Below are positions 20,301-31,357 of a stretch of DNA of 64,000 nucleotides, piece by piece. Location: positions 27,145-91,144 of the forward strand of contig PLUL01000015.1 of the NCBI GenBank assembly GCA_003164895.1, read 5' to 3'. The notes beneath the pieces were generated by a model. That model saw nothing but the letters and a program-made list of their open reading frames with translations. It was not told the origin of the DNA and did not search any database. The translations under genes were made by a program, and so were the position numbers. Position 1 is the first letter of the stretch. Each line of letters starts with the position of its first letter. The stretch is from Bacteroidota bacterium (lineage in GTDB: Bacteria > Bacteroidota > Bacteroidia > Palsa-948).

Positions 20301-20627
20301 TTCGTATTCCAATCCCACATTGCTGTGTTTAAAATCACTTTGCTTATTGTAAATCATGAACAGAATTTTATCGTCCAGATTATAATCAAGAAGTTTTTCA
20401 ATCTCATCAATATATTTTTTCGCTCGTTTAGAAGTGTATAAGGCAAGTTCTTTTCCGCCCATATAAAAATAAATATTGCATTTGTCAAACTTATACCACT
20501 GCCAAGCATGAGGTTCGTTAAACTGAACGCGATTTTTGCCAAATGTCATTTGAGAGCCGTTATAAAATTGCCCATGAAGAATGGAAGAGAAAAGAAAAAA
20601 TAAGAAAATAAAAGGCAGTTTTTTCAT
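17340..20627 (-). CDS. TolB-like propeller / outer-membrane beta-barrel protein
   Basis: About 1095 residues starting at MKKLPFIFLFF with a signal peptide; a start seven codons upstream is possible but would put extra residues before the leader. The N-terminal third resembles the peptidase-MA-like domain seen in such proteins, but the usual HExxH is missing (AGIAEVLINQMM is in its place). PD40/WD40-like propeller repeats follow (AWHPKGELFTI, KIIFSSNRPNDT), then a Pro/Ser/Thr-rich linker and a C-terminal region ending in the aromatic YLSIALDF typical of outer-membrane barrels. It is probably an outer-membrane protein of unknown function. Confidence 0.8.
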   Translation of the reverse strand: MKKLPFIFLFFLFSSILHGQFYNGSQMTFGKNRVQFNEPHAWQWYKFDKCNIYFYMGGKELALYTSKRAKKYIDEIEKLLDYNLDDKILFMIYNKQSDFKHSNVGLEYEEPNNIGGVTKIVGSKVSLFFNGDHDDYDRQIKAGIAEVLINQMMYGGNVKDMLKNSALLNLPSWYVQGLVSYIANDWNTDIDSRVKDGILANKYKRFNGLEGADAIYAGHSIWNYIAETYGASVISNILYMTKVTRNMESAFLFVLGVSMKNMTSEWMQYYIDRYNEKDTTKTLPPQSLLKRIKKTRVYQHFKISPDGNYAIYTTNEFGQYKVWLYDFKKKKAKRIMKHEQKLDRPADYSYPLLAWHPKGELFTIITETKGELHLSYYNLAKKKLETVKIFNFEKVLDFSYSDDGKQFVMSAVQNGQSDIFVYNPGSASFEQITKDIYDDLNPKFISGSSKIIFSSNRPNDTIRFMNEYPFNLKEKLQPMGQKDLFIYNYKQKNPVLRRVTNTPNVNESYPCEFDKDHICFLSDENGIRNRYLGVLDSSISYVDTIEHYRFFTRTYPITNYSTNIQEQDINLKSKKIAEVVFNKKKYRMFESDMPDASAQLSAPLQNTAYKNYLAKQQAKVKEQKKENETKSVQSVQVITKEEKQPAKDTASGGIDINNYTFDNEPKRQIKTSPPVEIKNHPDTSAAATVPAFQLPKQRNYFVFFSTDYVVTQLDESYLNPVYQKFTGPGAVDLNPGFSGFFKIGLSDLFDDYKITGGVRISADLNSNEYFMSFENRLHRLDRQLILHRQSLLDIADGSSLVKIHTHDAQYILKYPFNETSCIRGTLSMRADRTVYLATDDYDLAHPNVYEYWGGSKLEYIYDNTRKRGLNLYYGTRLKLFAEYYQQINQQQTDMEVLGFDIRHYTKIHRDFIWASRIAASTSLGHEKLIYYMGGVDNWLSPSFNNNTPVSTTENYAFQTLATPMRGFIQNIRNGNSFAVANNELRLPIFRYLMNRPLKSDFLNNFQIIGFTDVGTAWTGKSPYSDNNSLNTQTFSAPGNPVTVVVQTKQEPIVVGYGWGLRSRILGYFIRLDWAHGWDDGTIGKTVFYLSIALDF

Positions 20628-20816
20628 ATTGGCTTTAAAGAGATTCAAATTTACAAAAAAAGGTGAACGAATTATTTTTGAATAAAGTGTGCGAATATGG
20701 GATTTAATAGTCTGTTTAATATTCAGTTAAGATAAAGGATATTTTATCTGTATTTATGGTTGTGCCTCTGAGACACTACCGGATTTATTACGTAAATTTT
20801 GTCAGCATAAATCTAT

Positions 20817-20824
20817 TATCTTTG
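20817..20824 (+). promoter_or_regulatory. -7 promoter box of trigger factor gene
   Basis: TATCTTTG matches TAnnTTTG and lies 25 bp before the tig ATG. A TTTG at 20798-20801 is a possible -33 element, but its 15-bp spacing is short. Confidence 0.6.
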
Positions 20825-20849
20825 CATCCCATTTACTTTATTAATCGCC

Positions 20850-22193
20850 ATGGATATTGTTAAGGAAAACATTGACGACTTAAACGCAGTTTTGAAAGTG
20901 AAAATTGCTCCGGCTGATTATTCAGACAGATATAATACAGCGTTGAAAAAGTATCAGAAGAAAGTTGATTTGCCTGGTTTTCGTCCGGGTAAAGTTCCTG
21001 TGGATATGTTGAAGAAACGTTTTGGCAAACAGATTTTGGTGGAAGAGATCAATGATATGCTTTCAGAATCGCTTCAAAAATATATTTCAGAAAATAAGAT
21101 AGATATTCTTGGCAATCCTCTTCCGAAAATCGATAATCATATTGATTTTGATCATCAAACAGAATTTGAATTTAAATACGATCTGGGTCTTGCGCCAAAA
21201 ATGAATGTTGAACTTTCAGCAAAAGAAAAATATCCGTATTATACAATAAAAGCGGATGATGCTCTGCTTGATAAGCACGTGGATTATTTCCGCAGAAATT
21301 ATGGACAGGTAATTCATCCCGAAGCATCAGAAGACAAAGATGTTTTAGTAGGAGATTTTACTGAAGTGGATGCTTCAGGCAATGTGGTGCCAGGCGGATT
21401 TTTCAAAACAACGCTTGTTGATATTGCCAAAATCTCTAATTCGGAAAATAAAAAGAAGCTTATCGGACTTAAAATTGAGGATAAAGTGGCACTCGATAAT
21501 CTTTCGGAGGACGCTTCTTACATTTTTGAAATACTTGAACTTCCGGCAGAAAAATTGAAAAACATCACTCTGCAATTTCGTTTAAGAAATCTAAGCCGTA
21601 TTGTTCAGGCGGAAGTGAATCAGGAATTATTTGATAAGATATACGGTGCAGATAAAGTACACAGCGAAGAAGAGTTCAGAAATAAAATTCGCGAAGAACT
21701 TTCGGTAATGTTCATTGGCGACAGCGACCGTAAATTTTTTAACGAAGTGATCGAATCGTTGCTGAAAAAAGCAAATTTATCTTTGCCTGAAGATTTTTTG
21801 AAAAGATATTTGGTTGCAACCAATAAAGAAAAAATATCGCATGAGCAGGTGGACAAAGAATATCATTCTTATTCCGATGCGCTAAAATGGCAGTTGATAG
21901 AAAATCATCTTTTGAAAACATACAAGGTGGTTGTGCCTGCTGAAGAAGTAGAGCAATTCATTGTCAACGCAGTCAAGATGAATCTTGCAAAGCGAGGAAT
22001 GCAAAATGCAGCCGAAGAACAAGTAAAAGAACATGTTAAAAAAGTTCTGGAAGATGAAAAGCAGGTGAGAGGTGCTTACGACAGATTGTATGACCAGAAA
22101 CTGATTGACCTTTTTAAAAACACTTTCACCATTGAGAAGAAAGAACTTTCTTACGATGAATTTTTCAAAAAAGAAGATACGCATACTCACTAA
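20850..22193 (+). CDS. tig: Trigger factor chaperone
   Basis: A 447-residue ribosome-associated chaperone. The ribosome-binding signature GFRPGKVP is at residues 43-50, and long C-terminal helices follow. The central PPIase segment is divergent, as in other Bacteroidota trigger factors. It binds nascent chains at the exit tunnel. It heads a tig-clpP-clpX cluster, the common bacterial order, with 18 bp to clpP. Confidence 0.95.
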   Translation: MDIVKENIDDLNAVLKVKIAPADYSDRYNTALKKYQKKVDLPGFRPGKVPVDMLKKRFGKQILVEEINDMLSESLQKYISENKIDILGNPLPKIDNHIDFDHQTEFEFKYDLGLAPKMNVELSAKEKYPYYTIKADDALLDKHVDYFRRNYGQVIHPEASEDKDVLVGDFTEVDASGNVVPGGFFKTTLVDIAKISNSENKKKLIGLKIEDKVALDNLSEDASYIFEILELPAEKLKNITLQFRLRNLSRIVQAEVNQELFDKIYGADKVHSEEEFRNKIREELSVMFIGDSDRKFFNEVIESLLKKANLSLPEDFLKRYLVATNKEKISHEQVDKEYHSYSDALKWQLIENHLLKTYKVVVPAEEVEQFIVNAVKMNLAKRGMQNAAEEQVKEHVKKVLEDEKQVRGAYDRLYDQKLIDLFKNTFTIEKKELSYDEFFKKEDTHTH

Positions 22194-22211
22194 TATTAAA
22201 TAATCAAAATT

Positions 22212-22910
22212 ATGTTCGAACAAAATGAATTCCGCAAATACGCAACCAAGCATAAAGGCATCAGCAGCTTGAACTACGACAGATATACTTCGCTGAGCAA
22301 TACTGCCATCCGAAACGAATCATACATCTCTCCGACAATTATTGAAGAGCGCCAATTGAACATTGCAACGATGGACGTGTTCTCTCGCCTTATGATGGAC
22401 CGGATCATTTTTCTTGGTGTAGGAATCAATGATTATGTGGCGAATATTATTCAGGCGCAATTACTTTTTCTTGAATCGGTAGATGCAAAAAAAGACATTC
22501 AAATTTATCTGAATACTCCCGGAGGTTCGGTGTATGCAGGTCTTGGAATTTATGATACGATGCAATATATTGCTCCGAATGTTGCTACCATCTGCACAGG
22601 CATGGCGGCATCAATGGGCGCAGTACTTATGTGTGCCGGAGCTGCTACAAGACGCAGCGCACTTCCACACGCAAGAATCATGATTCACCAGCCAATGGGC
22701 GGTGCAGAAGGACAAGCATCTGATATCGAGATTACTGCGCGCGAGATTCAGAAGTTGAAAAAAGAACTTTATGAAATTATCGCTAAGCACAGCGGACAGA
22801 CCTACGAAAAAGTATGGGGAGACAGTGACAGAGATTACTGGATGACTGCACAGGAAGCAAAAGATTACGGAATGGTAGATGAAATTTTAGTTAGAAGCAA
22901 GACAAAATAA
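22212..22910 (+). CDS. clpP: ATP-dependent Clp protease proteolytic subunit
   Basis: A 232-residue serine protease. The catalytic triad is readable: Ser134 in GMAASMGA, His159 in MIHQP and Asp208 in DSDRDYW, with the family spacing (25 and 49). It is slightly longer than E. coli ClpP because of an N-terminal extension of about 35 residues that may include a propeptide. Two heptameric rings form the proteolytic chamber, fed by ClpX encoded 2 bp downstream. Confidence 0.97.
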   Translation: MFEQNEFRKYATKHKGISSLNYDRYTSLSNTAIRNESYISPTIIEERQLNIATMDVFSRLMMDRIIFLGVGINDYVANIIQAQLLFLESVDAKKDIQIYLNTPGGSVYAGLGIYDTMQYIAPNVATICTGMAASMGAVLMCAGAATRRSALPHARIMIHQPMGGAEGQASDIEITAREIQKLKKELYEIIAKHSGQTYEKVWGDSDRDYWMTAQEAKDYGMVDEILVRSKTK

Positions 22911-22912
22911 TT

Positions 22913-24163
22913 ATGGCGGCTAAGCAAAATGTAAAATGTTCTTTCTGCGGACGCGATCAGCAGGATATTAACGTAATGGTTTCCGGGCTTGATGGCCACA
23001 TCTGCGATCATTGTGTGGAGCAAGCACATTTGGTTGTGAAGCAGGAATTGAAAGCAAAGGGCGGAAAGTCTGCACATTTTGTTTTGAATCTTCTTAAGCC
23101 GACTGAAATTAAAAAGCATCTGGATGAATTTGTAATTGGGCAGGACGATGCAAAAAAGGTTTTGTCAGTTGCAGTTTATAATCATTACAAACGAATTTCT
23201 CAGAAGCCGAAAAGAACGACTACAAAATCGGATGAGATTGAAATTGAAAAATCAAATGTAATTCTGGTTGGAGAAACAGGTACAGGAAAAACGTTGCTGG
23301 CTAAATCTATTGCGAAAATACTCAACGTTCCTTTCTGCATGGCAGATGCAACAGTTCTTACTGAAGCCGGTTATGTAGGCGAAGATGTGGAAAGTATTCT
23401 TGCTCGACTTTTACAAGTTGCGGATTACGATGTTGCTGCTGCGGAAAGAGGAATTGTTTTCATTGATGAGATCGATAAGATTTCCCGCAAGAGCGACAAT
23501 CCATCGATTACACGAGATGTTTCCGGTGAAGGTGTTCAGCAGGGATTGTTAAAACTTTTGGAAGGATCGATTGTGAATGTTCCTCCGCAAGGTGGACGTA
23601 AACATCCGGAACAGAAAATGATTCAGGTAGATACTTCAAATATTCTTTTTGTTTGCGGTGGAGCGTTTGACGGAATTGAAAAAGTGATAGCACGAAGAAT
23701 TAAGCCGCAATCACTGGGTTACGCTGCATCCCAAGAAGGAGAAACAGTCGACAAAGAAAATATTCTTCAATACATTGCTCCGCTTGATCTGAAAAAATTC
23801 GGTTTGATTCCCGAATTGATCGGACGTTTGCCGGTGATTTCATATTTATCGCCTTTGGATGAAATTGCATTGAAACAAATTCTTACCGATCCAAAGAATG
23901 CACTCATCAAACAGTACATGAAATTATTTGAAATGGATGGGGTGAAGTTGACATTCGATGATGATGCACTGGATCTTATTGTAGAAAAGGCGATGGAATA
24001 TAAATTAGGTGCACGCGGATTACGTTCTTTGTGCGAAGGTGTAATGAACGATGCCATGTTTGAAATTCCATCTGAAGGAAAGGTAAAAGAGCTTCACATT
24101 TCTCTTGCTTACGCAAAAGATAAACTCAGCCGCACGAAGTTGAAGAGATTGAAGGCTGCTTAA
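22913..24163 (+). CDS. clpX: ATP-dependent Clp protease ATP-binding subunit ClpX
   Basis: A 416-residue AAA+ unfoldase. The N-terminal zinc finger uses Cys9, Cys12, Cys31 and Cys34. Walker A GETGTGKT is at residues 120-127 and Walker [10 protein letters not shown] at 181-189. The ClpP-docking loop, IGF in E. coli, appears as LGY here (SLGYAAS). It unfolds tagged substrates for ClpP. Its last 38 bp overlap the convergent thiE gene. Confidence 0.97.
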   Translation: MAAKQNVKCSFCGRDQQDINVMVSGLDGHICDHCVEQAHLVVKQELKAKGGKSAHFVLNLLKPTEIKKHLDEFVIGQDDAKKVLSVAVYNHYKRISQKPKRTTTKSDEIEIEKSNVILVGETGTGKTLLAKSIAKILNVPFCMADATVLTEAGYVGEDVESILARLLQVADYDVAAAERGIVFIDEIDKISRKSDNPSITRDVSGEGVQQGLLKLLEGSIVNVPPQGGRKHPEQKMIQVDTSNILFVCGGAFDGIEKVIARRIKPQSLGYAASQEGETVDKENILQYIAPLDLKKFGLIPELIGRLPVISYLSPLDEIALKQILTDPKNALIKQYMKLFEMDGVKLTFDDDALDLIVEKAMEYKLGARGLRSLCEGVMNDAMFEIPSEGKVKELHISLAYAKDKLSRTKLKRLKAA

Positions 24164-24785
24164 TTTTTAGTGACGAAATAAATTTTTTCGTCATTTCACT
24201 TTTATCTTCCGCCATATTTATTCCGGAAGAAACCGCGACTCCGTAAATTCCTGTTTGTATCACCGATTCAACATCTGATAGTTTTATTCCACCAATTGCG
24301 ATCATAGGAATTTTACTGCCGAATTCTTTTGCAATTTTTTGTATTCCTTCCAGTCCAAGAATCGGATTTAATTTTTCTCTCGTGGTTGTGAAACGAAAGG
24401 GACCGATACCAAGATAATCAACCCCGTTAGCCATTAACCATTTTACATCATCCATTGTATTACTGCTTCCTCCGATGATAAAATTATTTCCAAGAATTTT
24501 TCTCGCTTCTTTCGGATTCATATCTTCTTTCCCGAGATGAACTCCATTAGCTGAAATTTCTTTAGCAATTTGAATATTGTCATTAATTATTAGTGCTGCT
24601 CCATATTTTCTGCAAACTGATTTTGTTCCCAAAGCGATCTTCAGCCATTCATCGTGAGATTTATTTTTTAACCGGAGTTGCACCCAATCTGCTCCGCCAA
24701 TACAAGCTAACTCGGCAAGTTGAGGATGTGTAAATCCTTCAACATCCTGTGTGATGTAATGTAAACTTGAAATCTTATGATTCAT
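24126..24785 (-). CDS. thiE: Thiamine-phosphate synthase
   Basis: A 219-residue TIM barrel that joins HMP-pyrophosphate and thiazole phosphate into thiamine phosphate. Family motifs are [41 protein letters not shown] (pyrophosphate loop) and MIAIGGI. It is the complete ThiE of the window; two TenI-like paralogues lie at 26.8 and 47.0 kb. It ends the leftward thiamine operon, 13 bp after a carbonic anhydrase gene. The last dozen residues are read from DNA that also encodes the ClpX tail. Confidence 0.92.
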   Translation of the reverse strand: MNHKISSLHYITQDVEGFTHPQLAELACIGGADWVQLRLKNKSHDEWLKIALGTKSVCRKYGAALIINDNIQIAKEISANGVHLGKEDMNPKEARKILGNNFIIGGSSNTMDDVKWLMANGVDYLGIGPFRFTTTREKLNPILGLEGIQKIAKEFGSKIPMIAIGGIKLSDVESVIQTGIYGVAVSSGINMAEDKSEMTKKFISSLKIKQPSISSTSCG

Positions 24786-24798
24786 AAAAGATCAGCAA

Positions 24799-25434
24799 CT
24801 ATAAGTCGTATTTATAGATCTTGTGCATGTCTTCATTACTGCGCACTGATATTTCCAAATCTTTTATTAATCCGTTTGAAATATCATCCACCCATCCGTG
24901 AACATGCGGATGTTTTTGAAGTTTCCATGCATTCTGAATGATAGAGGTTTTGCAAACGTTTCGGACTTGTTCAATAACATTCAACTCGACCAAACGCCTT
25001 TCGCGTACTGTGTGATCGCTGATGCCATCTAATTCTTTTTGATGAAGTAAATAAACGTCTTTAATATTTCTAAGCCAGTTATCAAGCAAGCCAAACGACA
25101 TATTGCTCATGGCTGCTTTGATACCACCGCATCCGTAATGTCCGCATACGATCACATGCGTAACTCCAAGAATGTTCACTGAATAATCAAGCACGCTGAG
25201 TAAGTTCACATCCGTATGAATGACCATGTTGGCAATGTTGCGCTGAACGAATAATTCGCCCGGATGGGTTTTCGTCACTTCATTCGGAGGAACACGACTG
25301 TCGGAACAGCCGATCCATAGAGCGAGAGGATGCTGACTTTGCGATAGCATTTTAAAATAATTCGAGTCTTCCGAATTTTTTTGCGCAACCCACTCTTTGT
25401 TCCCACGCAAAAGTTTTTGGTCGAATTTTTCCAT
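24799..25434 (-). CDS. can: Beta-carbonic anhydrase (copy 1)
   Basis: A 211-residue beta-class enzyme interconverting CO2 and bicarbonate. The zinc site is complete: Cys and the Asp-Arg dyad in IGCSDSRVPPNEV, and His and Cys in VCGHYGCGG. It is a close tandem paralogue of the next gene, sharing nearly all motifs and its C-terminal HVHGWVDDISNGLIKDL block. Its place inside the thiamine operon is unusual. Confidence 0.95.
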   Translation of the reverse strand: MEKFDQKLLRGNKEWVAQKNSEDSNYFKMLSQSQHPLALWIGCSDSRVPPNEVTKTHPGELFVQRNIANMVIHTDVNLLSVLDYSVNILGVTHVIVCGHYGCGGIKAAMSNMSFGLLDNWLRNIKDVYLLHQKELDGISDHTVRERRLVELNVIEQVRNVCKTSIIQNAWKLQKHPHVHGWVDDISNGLIKDLEISVRSNEDMHKIYKYDL

Positions 25435-25454
25435 GAAAATTATTTTTGGTTCAG

Positions 25455-26093
25455 TTAGAAATCTATCTTGTAGATATTGTGCATTTCCGATTGATCACGC
25501 ACCGTTACATTCAGGTCTTTTATCAGTCCGTGTGCAACATCGTACACCCATCCATGCACATGCGGACGTTTGTGAGCTTCCCAGGCGCTTTGAATGATAG
25601 ATGTTTTGCAGAGATTATAAACTTGTTCGAAAATATTTAGCTCGGTTAATCTTCTGTCACGCAATACAGGATCTTTTATTTCATCCAGTTCTTTGTTGTG
25701 CAGACGATACACGTCTTTAATATTTCTCAGCCAATTATCTATTACACCGCCAAAATGCTTGTGGCTCATCGCTGCCTGAATCCCTCCGCAGCCGTAATGT
25801 CCGCACACAATTACATGTTTCACTTCAAGAATGTTCACAGCAAAATCGAGCACGCTCAGCATGTTGGTATCGGTATGCACTACCATGTTTGCAATGTTGC
25901 GGTGCACAAATACTTCACCTGATTTGGTATTTGTAATTTCGTTTGCCGGAACACGGCTGTCAGAACAACCGATCCATAACACAGGAGGGTTTTGTCCCTT
26001 TGCTAATTCTTTGAAGAAGTTAGGATTTTCCTTGAGTTTTTTTGCAACCCAATCCTTGTTACCCTGAAGAAGACTTTCGTATAATTTTTCCAT
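25455..26093 (-). CDS. can: Beta-carbonic anhydrase (copy 2)
   Basis: A 212-residue beta-carbonic anhydrase with the zinc ligands in IGCSDSRVPANEI and VCGHYGCGG. It shares overall layout, length and C-terminal HVHGWVYDVAHGLIKDL with the downstream copy, so the pair looks like a tandem duplication that has since diverged. It starts 2 bp after the thiD stop, so it is almost certainly cotranscribed with thiamine genes. Confidence 0.95.
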   Translation of the reverse strand: MEKLYESLLQGNKDWVAKKLKENPNFFKELAKGQNPPVLWIGCSDSRVPANEITNTKSGEVFVHRNIANMVVHTDTNMLSVLDFAVNILEVKHVIVCGHYGCGGIQAAMSHKHFGGVIDNWLRNIKDVYRLHNKELDEIKDPVLRDRRLTELNIFEQVYNLCKTSIIQSAWEAHKRPHVHGWVYDVAHGLIKDLNVTVRDQSEMHNIYKIDF

Positions 26094-26095
26094 GA

Positions 26096-26851
26096 TTAAA
26101 TTTTATGATAACCAAGTAAGGTTTTATTGCTCATTAAAAATTTTGTCACGTAATCTTTTGCTTTCAGGCATGAACGCTGCAGGTTGTTGCCCAAAGCAAG
26201 ATTTGCCGCGATTGCCGAAGATAATACGCATCCGCTTCCATGCTTACCTGTTTCTGAAATTTTTTTCGGACGAAAAGGAAATATTTCCCCATCTGTGGTA
26301 AATAAATAATCTTTTCCTGTTTTTTCTTTACTATGACCACCTTTGAGAAACACATTGCAGTATTTTGATAATTCTTTAGCGCCTTTCGTTACGTCATTTT
26401 CTCCTGTGAGAATTTTTATTTCGTCTGTGTTTGGAGTAATGAGATAAATGTTTTTGCAAATAGTTGCTATTCTCTTCTTGTCTATTGCTTTGTGAATTTC
26501 AAATCCTGCACTTGCTTTTAAGATTGGGTCCCAGATCAGTCGGCAGTCGGCAGTTTGCAGTTTGCAGAAAGAAATTATTTTATCAAGAGTATCTAGATCT
26601 TTAATCATTCCAATTTTCATAAACTGAAATTTAAATTTTCTTGTCAGTATCTCGATCTGTTTTATGATCTCGTCTGTTTCAATCCATTTAACTCCGTCAA
26701 ATTCTGAATCATTCTGAAAAGTTAATCCAGTAATTACACCCATTCCTAAAACTTTGTGCTGTTCAAAGGTTTTGATGTCGGCAAAAACGCCTGCGCCTCC
26801 GCTGGGATCAAAGCCGGCAATGCTTAAAATACAAGGTCTTTCTTTTGGCAT
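26096..26851 (-). CDS. thiD: Hydroxymethylpyrimidine/phosphomethylpyrimidine kinase
   Basis: A 251-residue ribokinase-fold enzyme that phosphorylates HMP to HMP-PP. Motifs are SIAGFDPSGGAGVFADIKT at the N-terminus and the anion-hole GKHGSGCVLSSAIAANLALG near the C-terminus. Residues CKLQTADCRL before IWDPILKASAG are encoded by a 7-bp tandem repeat that stands where relatives have an ordinary loop. The start overlaps the TenI-like gene by 28 bp, so translation is probably coupled. Confidence 0.93.
   Translation of the reverse strand: MPKERPCILSIAGFDPSGGAGVFADIKTFEQHKVLGMGVITGLTFQNDSEFDGVKWIETDEIIKQIEILTRKFKFQFMKIGMIKDLDTLDKIISFCKLQTADCRLIWDPILKASAGFEIHKAIDKKRIATICKNIYLITPNTDEIKILTGENDVTKGAKELSKYCNVFLKGGHSKEKTGKDYLFTTDGEIFPFRPKKISETGKHGSGCVLSSAIAANLALGNNLQRSCLKAKDYVTKFLMSNKTLLGYHKI
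26537..26571. repeat. 7-bp tandem repeat inside thiD
   Basis: Five heptads on the plus strand (CAGTCGG twice, CAGTTTG twice, CAGAAAG). They encode CKLQTADCRL in ThiD, almost the same peptide as at the repeat in the thiF-like gene. Confidence 0.8.
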
Positions 26852-27320
26852 AATGTTTTTAATCTTTTGAACTTTTCAACTGACGAATTATTATTCCATA
26901 TCGCACCAAGCACAGCAACGCCTGCAAAACCAATTGAGCGACAAGTTTCAATTTTATCTTCGTCAATTCCGCCGAGAGCAATAATATTTTTATTTGCTAT
27001 TTTTTCTTTCAATTCTATTAAATCAAACTTTGATTTGTATCCAACTTTTGAAATGCTATTAAATATTGGCGATAGAAAAGCGTATTCATATTTTTCTTTG
27101 TGTTCTTCCAGTTCTTTTAATGAATGAAATTTCGGAAAATCAGAATGCAAAGCGATTCTGTTGTGGTACTTGAAAGGAATTTGCTGAACGAATTGTTTTA
27201 TTTCTTCTTTTGAAAAATTGGGTTTGTGGATTTGAAACTGCTCCATTCCTTCCTCAAACAAAGAATTTATTTTCTCGTGTTCGTTTGGAATAGAAGTGGG
27301 GGAGGAGATGACGATGAGTT

Positions 27321-27324
<4 letters not shown>
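26824..27324 (-). CDS. TenI/ThiE-like protein with internal deletion
   Basis: About 166 residues from MKLIVISS; an ATG four codons earlier is less likely because paralogues begin MKL. It has the family's YAFLSPIFNSISK and IALGGI-DEDKI blocks. Against the 209-residue paralogue at 47.0 kb it lacks about 37 residues in the middle (the strand with the GVYIS-type motif), jumping from ALHSDF straight to FHSLKELEE. It may be a regulatory or degraded relative of TenI, the thiazole tautomerase. It sits between a WG-repeat gene and thiD in the thiamine operon. Confidence 0.78.
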
Positions 27325-30288
<2,964 letters not shown>

Positions 30289-30293
30289 TTATT

Positions 30294-30321
30294 AATCTGT
30301 AATTTGCAATCTTATAATTAT
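30294..30321. repeat. Heptad-like repeat between thiC and thiS
   Basis: AATCTGT, AATTTGC, AATCTTA units form a weak 7-bp series in the thiS-thiC gap. It is degenerate and could be chance on its own. Confidence 0.4.
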
Positions 30322-30322
30322 T

Positions 30323-30523
30323 TTATCCGCCTTGTGTGGCTTTTATGATGATTATTTTATCGCTTTCTTTTAGTTGAAATTTTTCCCAATTATTTTTCGG
30401 AACAACTGAATTATTTACGGCAACTGCAATTCCTTTTGTATCGGAAATTGTTTTTGAAATTAAATTCTCCAGAGAATTTTCTCCGTTCAGATATTGTTCT
30501 TTATCGTTTACAAAAAATTTCAT
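30323..30523 (-). CDS. thiS: Sulfur carrier protein ThiS
   Basis: A 66-residue ubiquitin-like protein ending in Gly-Gly (IIIKATQGG). A ThiF-type enzyme adenylates the C-terminal Gly, which is then loaded with sulfur for thiazole synthesis. [12 protein letters not shown] at the N-terminus fits the family. An AGGAG ribosome site lies just before the ATG. It is the first gene after the TPP riboswitch. Confidence 0.93.
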   Translation of the reverse strand: MKFFVNDKEQYLNGENSLENLISKTISDTKGIAVAVNNSVVPKNNWEKFQLKESDKIIIIKATQGG

Positions 30524-30597
30524 AATTAAACAGCTCCTAATAGGCAGAAAATTTTCGTAAAACTTAAAGGGAAAATGAGAGGAATATTTTTTCTCTT

Positions 30598-30680
30598 ATT
30601 TCCTTCGGCAGCATTACCTGCATCAGGTTCTAAGGGTATTCTCTCAGCCCTGGTTGTTTCGCCAGAGCACCCCCATAAGT
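30598..30680 (-). promoter_or_regulatory. TPP riboswitch (THI box)
   Basis: Read leftward, the conserved THI-box elements are clear: GGGGGTGCT, then GGGCTGAGAGAATACCC, then GAACCTGATGCAGGTAATG and a closing segment. It lies between the LRR gene and thiS, oriented to control thiS-thiC and the genes behind them. A weak hairpin before thiS may be the expression platform. Thiamine pyrophosphate binding should lower expression. Confidence 0.93.
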
Positions 30681-30745
30681 TTCGCTGTAAAGATGGAAAA
30701 TAAATGGAGAAAGTGAAAGAAATAATGAGGAAAGTTTTATCAACA

Positions 30746-31357
30746 TCAGCCGGTAACGCAATGGCAGCTGGGAGAAAAATGAATGATTGTTTTCGGAAGC
30801 ATTTCGCGAATATGCAACTGCATCTCATCATTAATCGTGATGTTACGTAAATCCATCCATCTGAGCTTTGTAAGTTTCTGCATTTCATCCGGAAAAACAG
30901 AAAGATCGGTATCCCATACATCCAGTATTTCAAGATTTATTAGATCGCCAATGCGATGCGGAAGTGAAATCAAATTATTTTTTGAGACGACAAGTTTTTT
31001 CAGATTTTTTAATTCTCCGATAGAATCAGGCAGATATTCCAATTTGTTTCCGGAAACATCCAGCACTTGCAGATTAGTTAGTGTTCCGATTTTTTCCGGA
31101 AGCGAATCGAGTTTATTCTTGCTTAGATCCAACTCTTGCAGATTTTTTAATTTAAGAATTTCCATAGGGAAAGTTTTCAATTTCTTTCCTTTCAAACTTA
31201 ATTTGTAAACCACATTGGAATGCTGAAGCGCTTCGTTAAGATTATCGTAAACCGGCTGAGCCATAAGTGTAATGGTGTCCAAAAGCTGAGAAAAGCAAAT
31301 GTTGCAAGTCACAAGTAAAAAGGCAAAAGGCAGGAGTGTTTTTACAAATAATTTCAT
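30746..31357 (-). CDS. Exported leucine-rich-repeat protein
   Basis: A 203-residue protein with a signal peptide ending NICFSQ and about five to six LRRs of 23 residues, such as LKNLQELDLSKNKLDSLP and LTNLQVLDVSGNKLEYLP. LRR domains bind proteins; the partner is unknown. Leader residues PFAFLLVTCN are encoded by a 7-bp tandem repeat. The start overlaps the ribF stop by 4 bp (ATGA), so it is translated with ribF. Confidence 0.85.
   Translation of the reverse strand: MKLFVKTLLPFAFLLVTCNICFSQLLDTITLMAQPVYDNLNEALQHSNVVYKLSLKGKKLKTFPMEILKLKNLQELDLSKNKLDSLPEKIGTLTNLQVLDVSGNKLEYLPDSIGELKNLKKLVVSKNNLISLPHRIGDLINLEILDVWDTDLSVFPDEMQKLTKLRWMDLRNITINDEMQLHIREMLPKTIIHFSPSCHCVTG
31304..31338. repeat. 7-bp tandem repeat inside the LRR-protein leader
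   Basis: Five heptads on the plus strand (GCAAGTC, ACAAGTA, AAAAGGC, AAAAGGC, AGGAGTG) encode part of the signal peptide of the LRR protein in frame. Confidence 0.7.
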
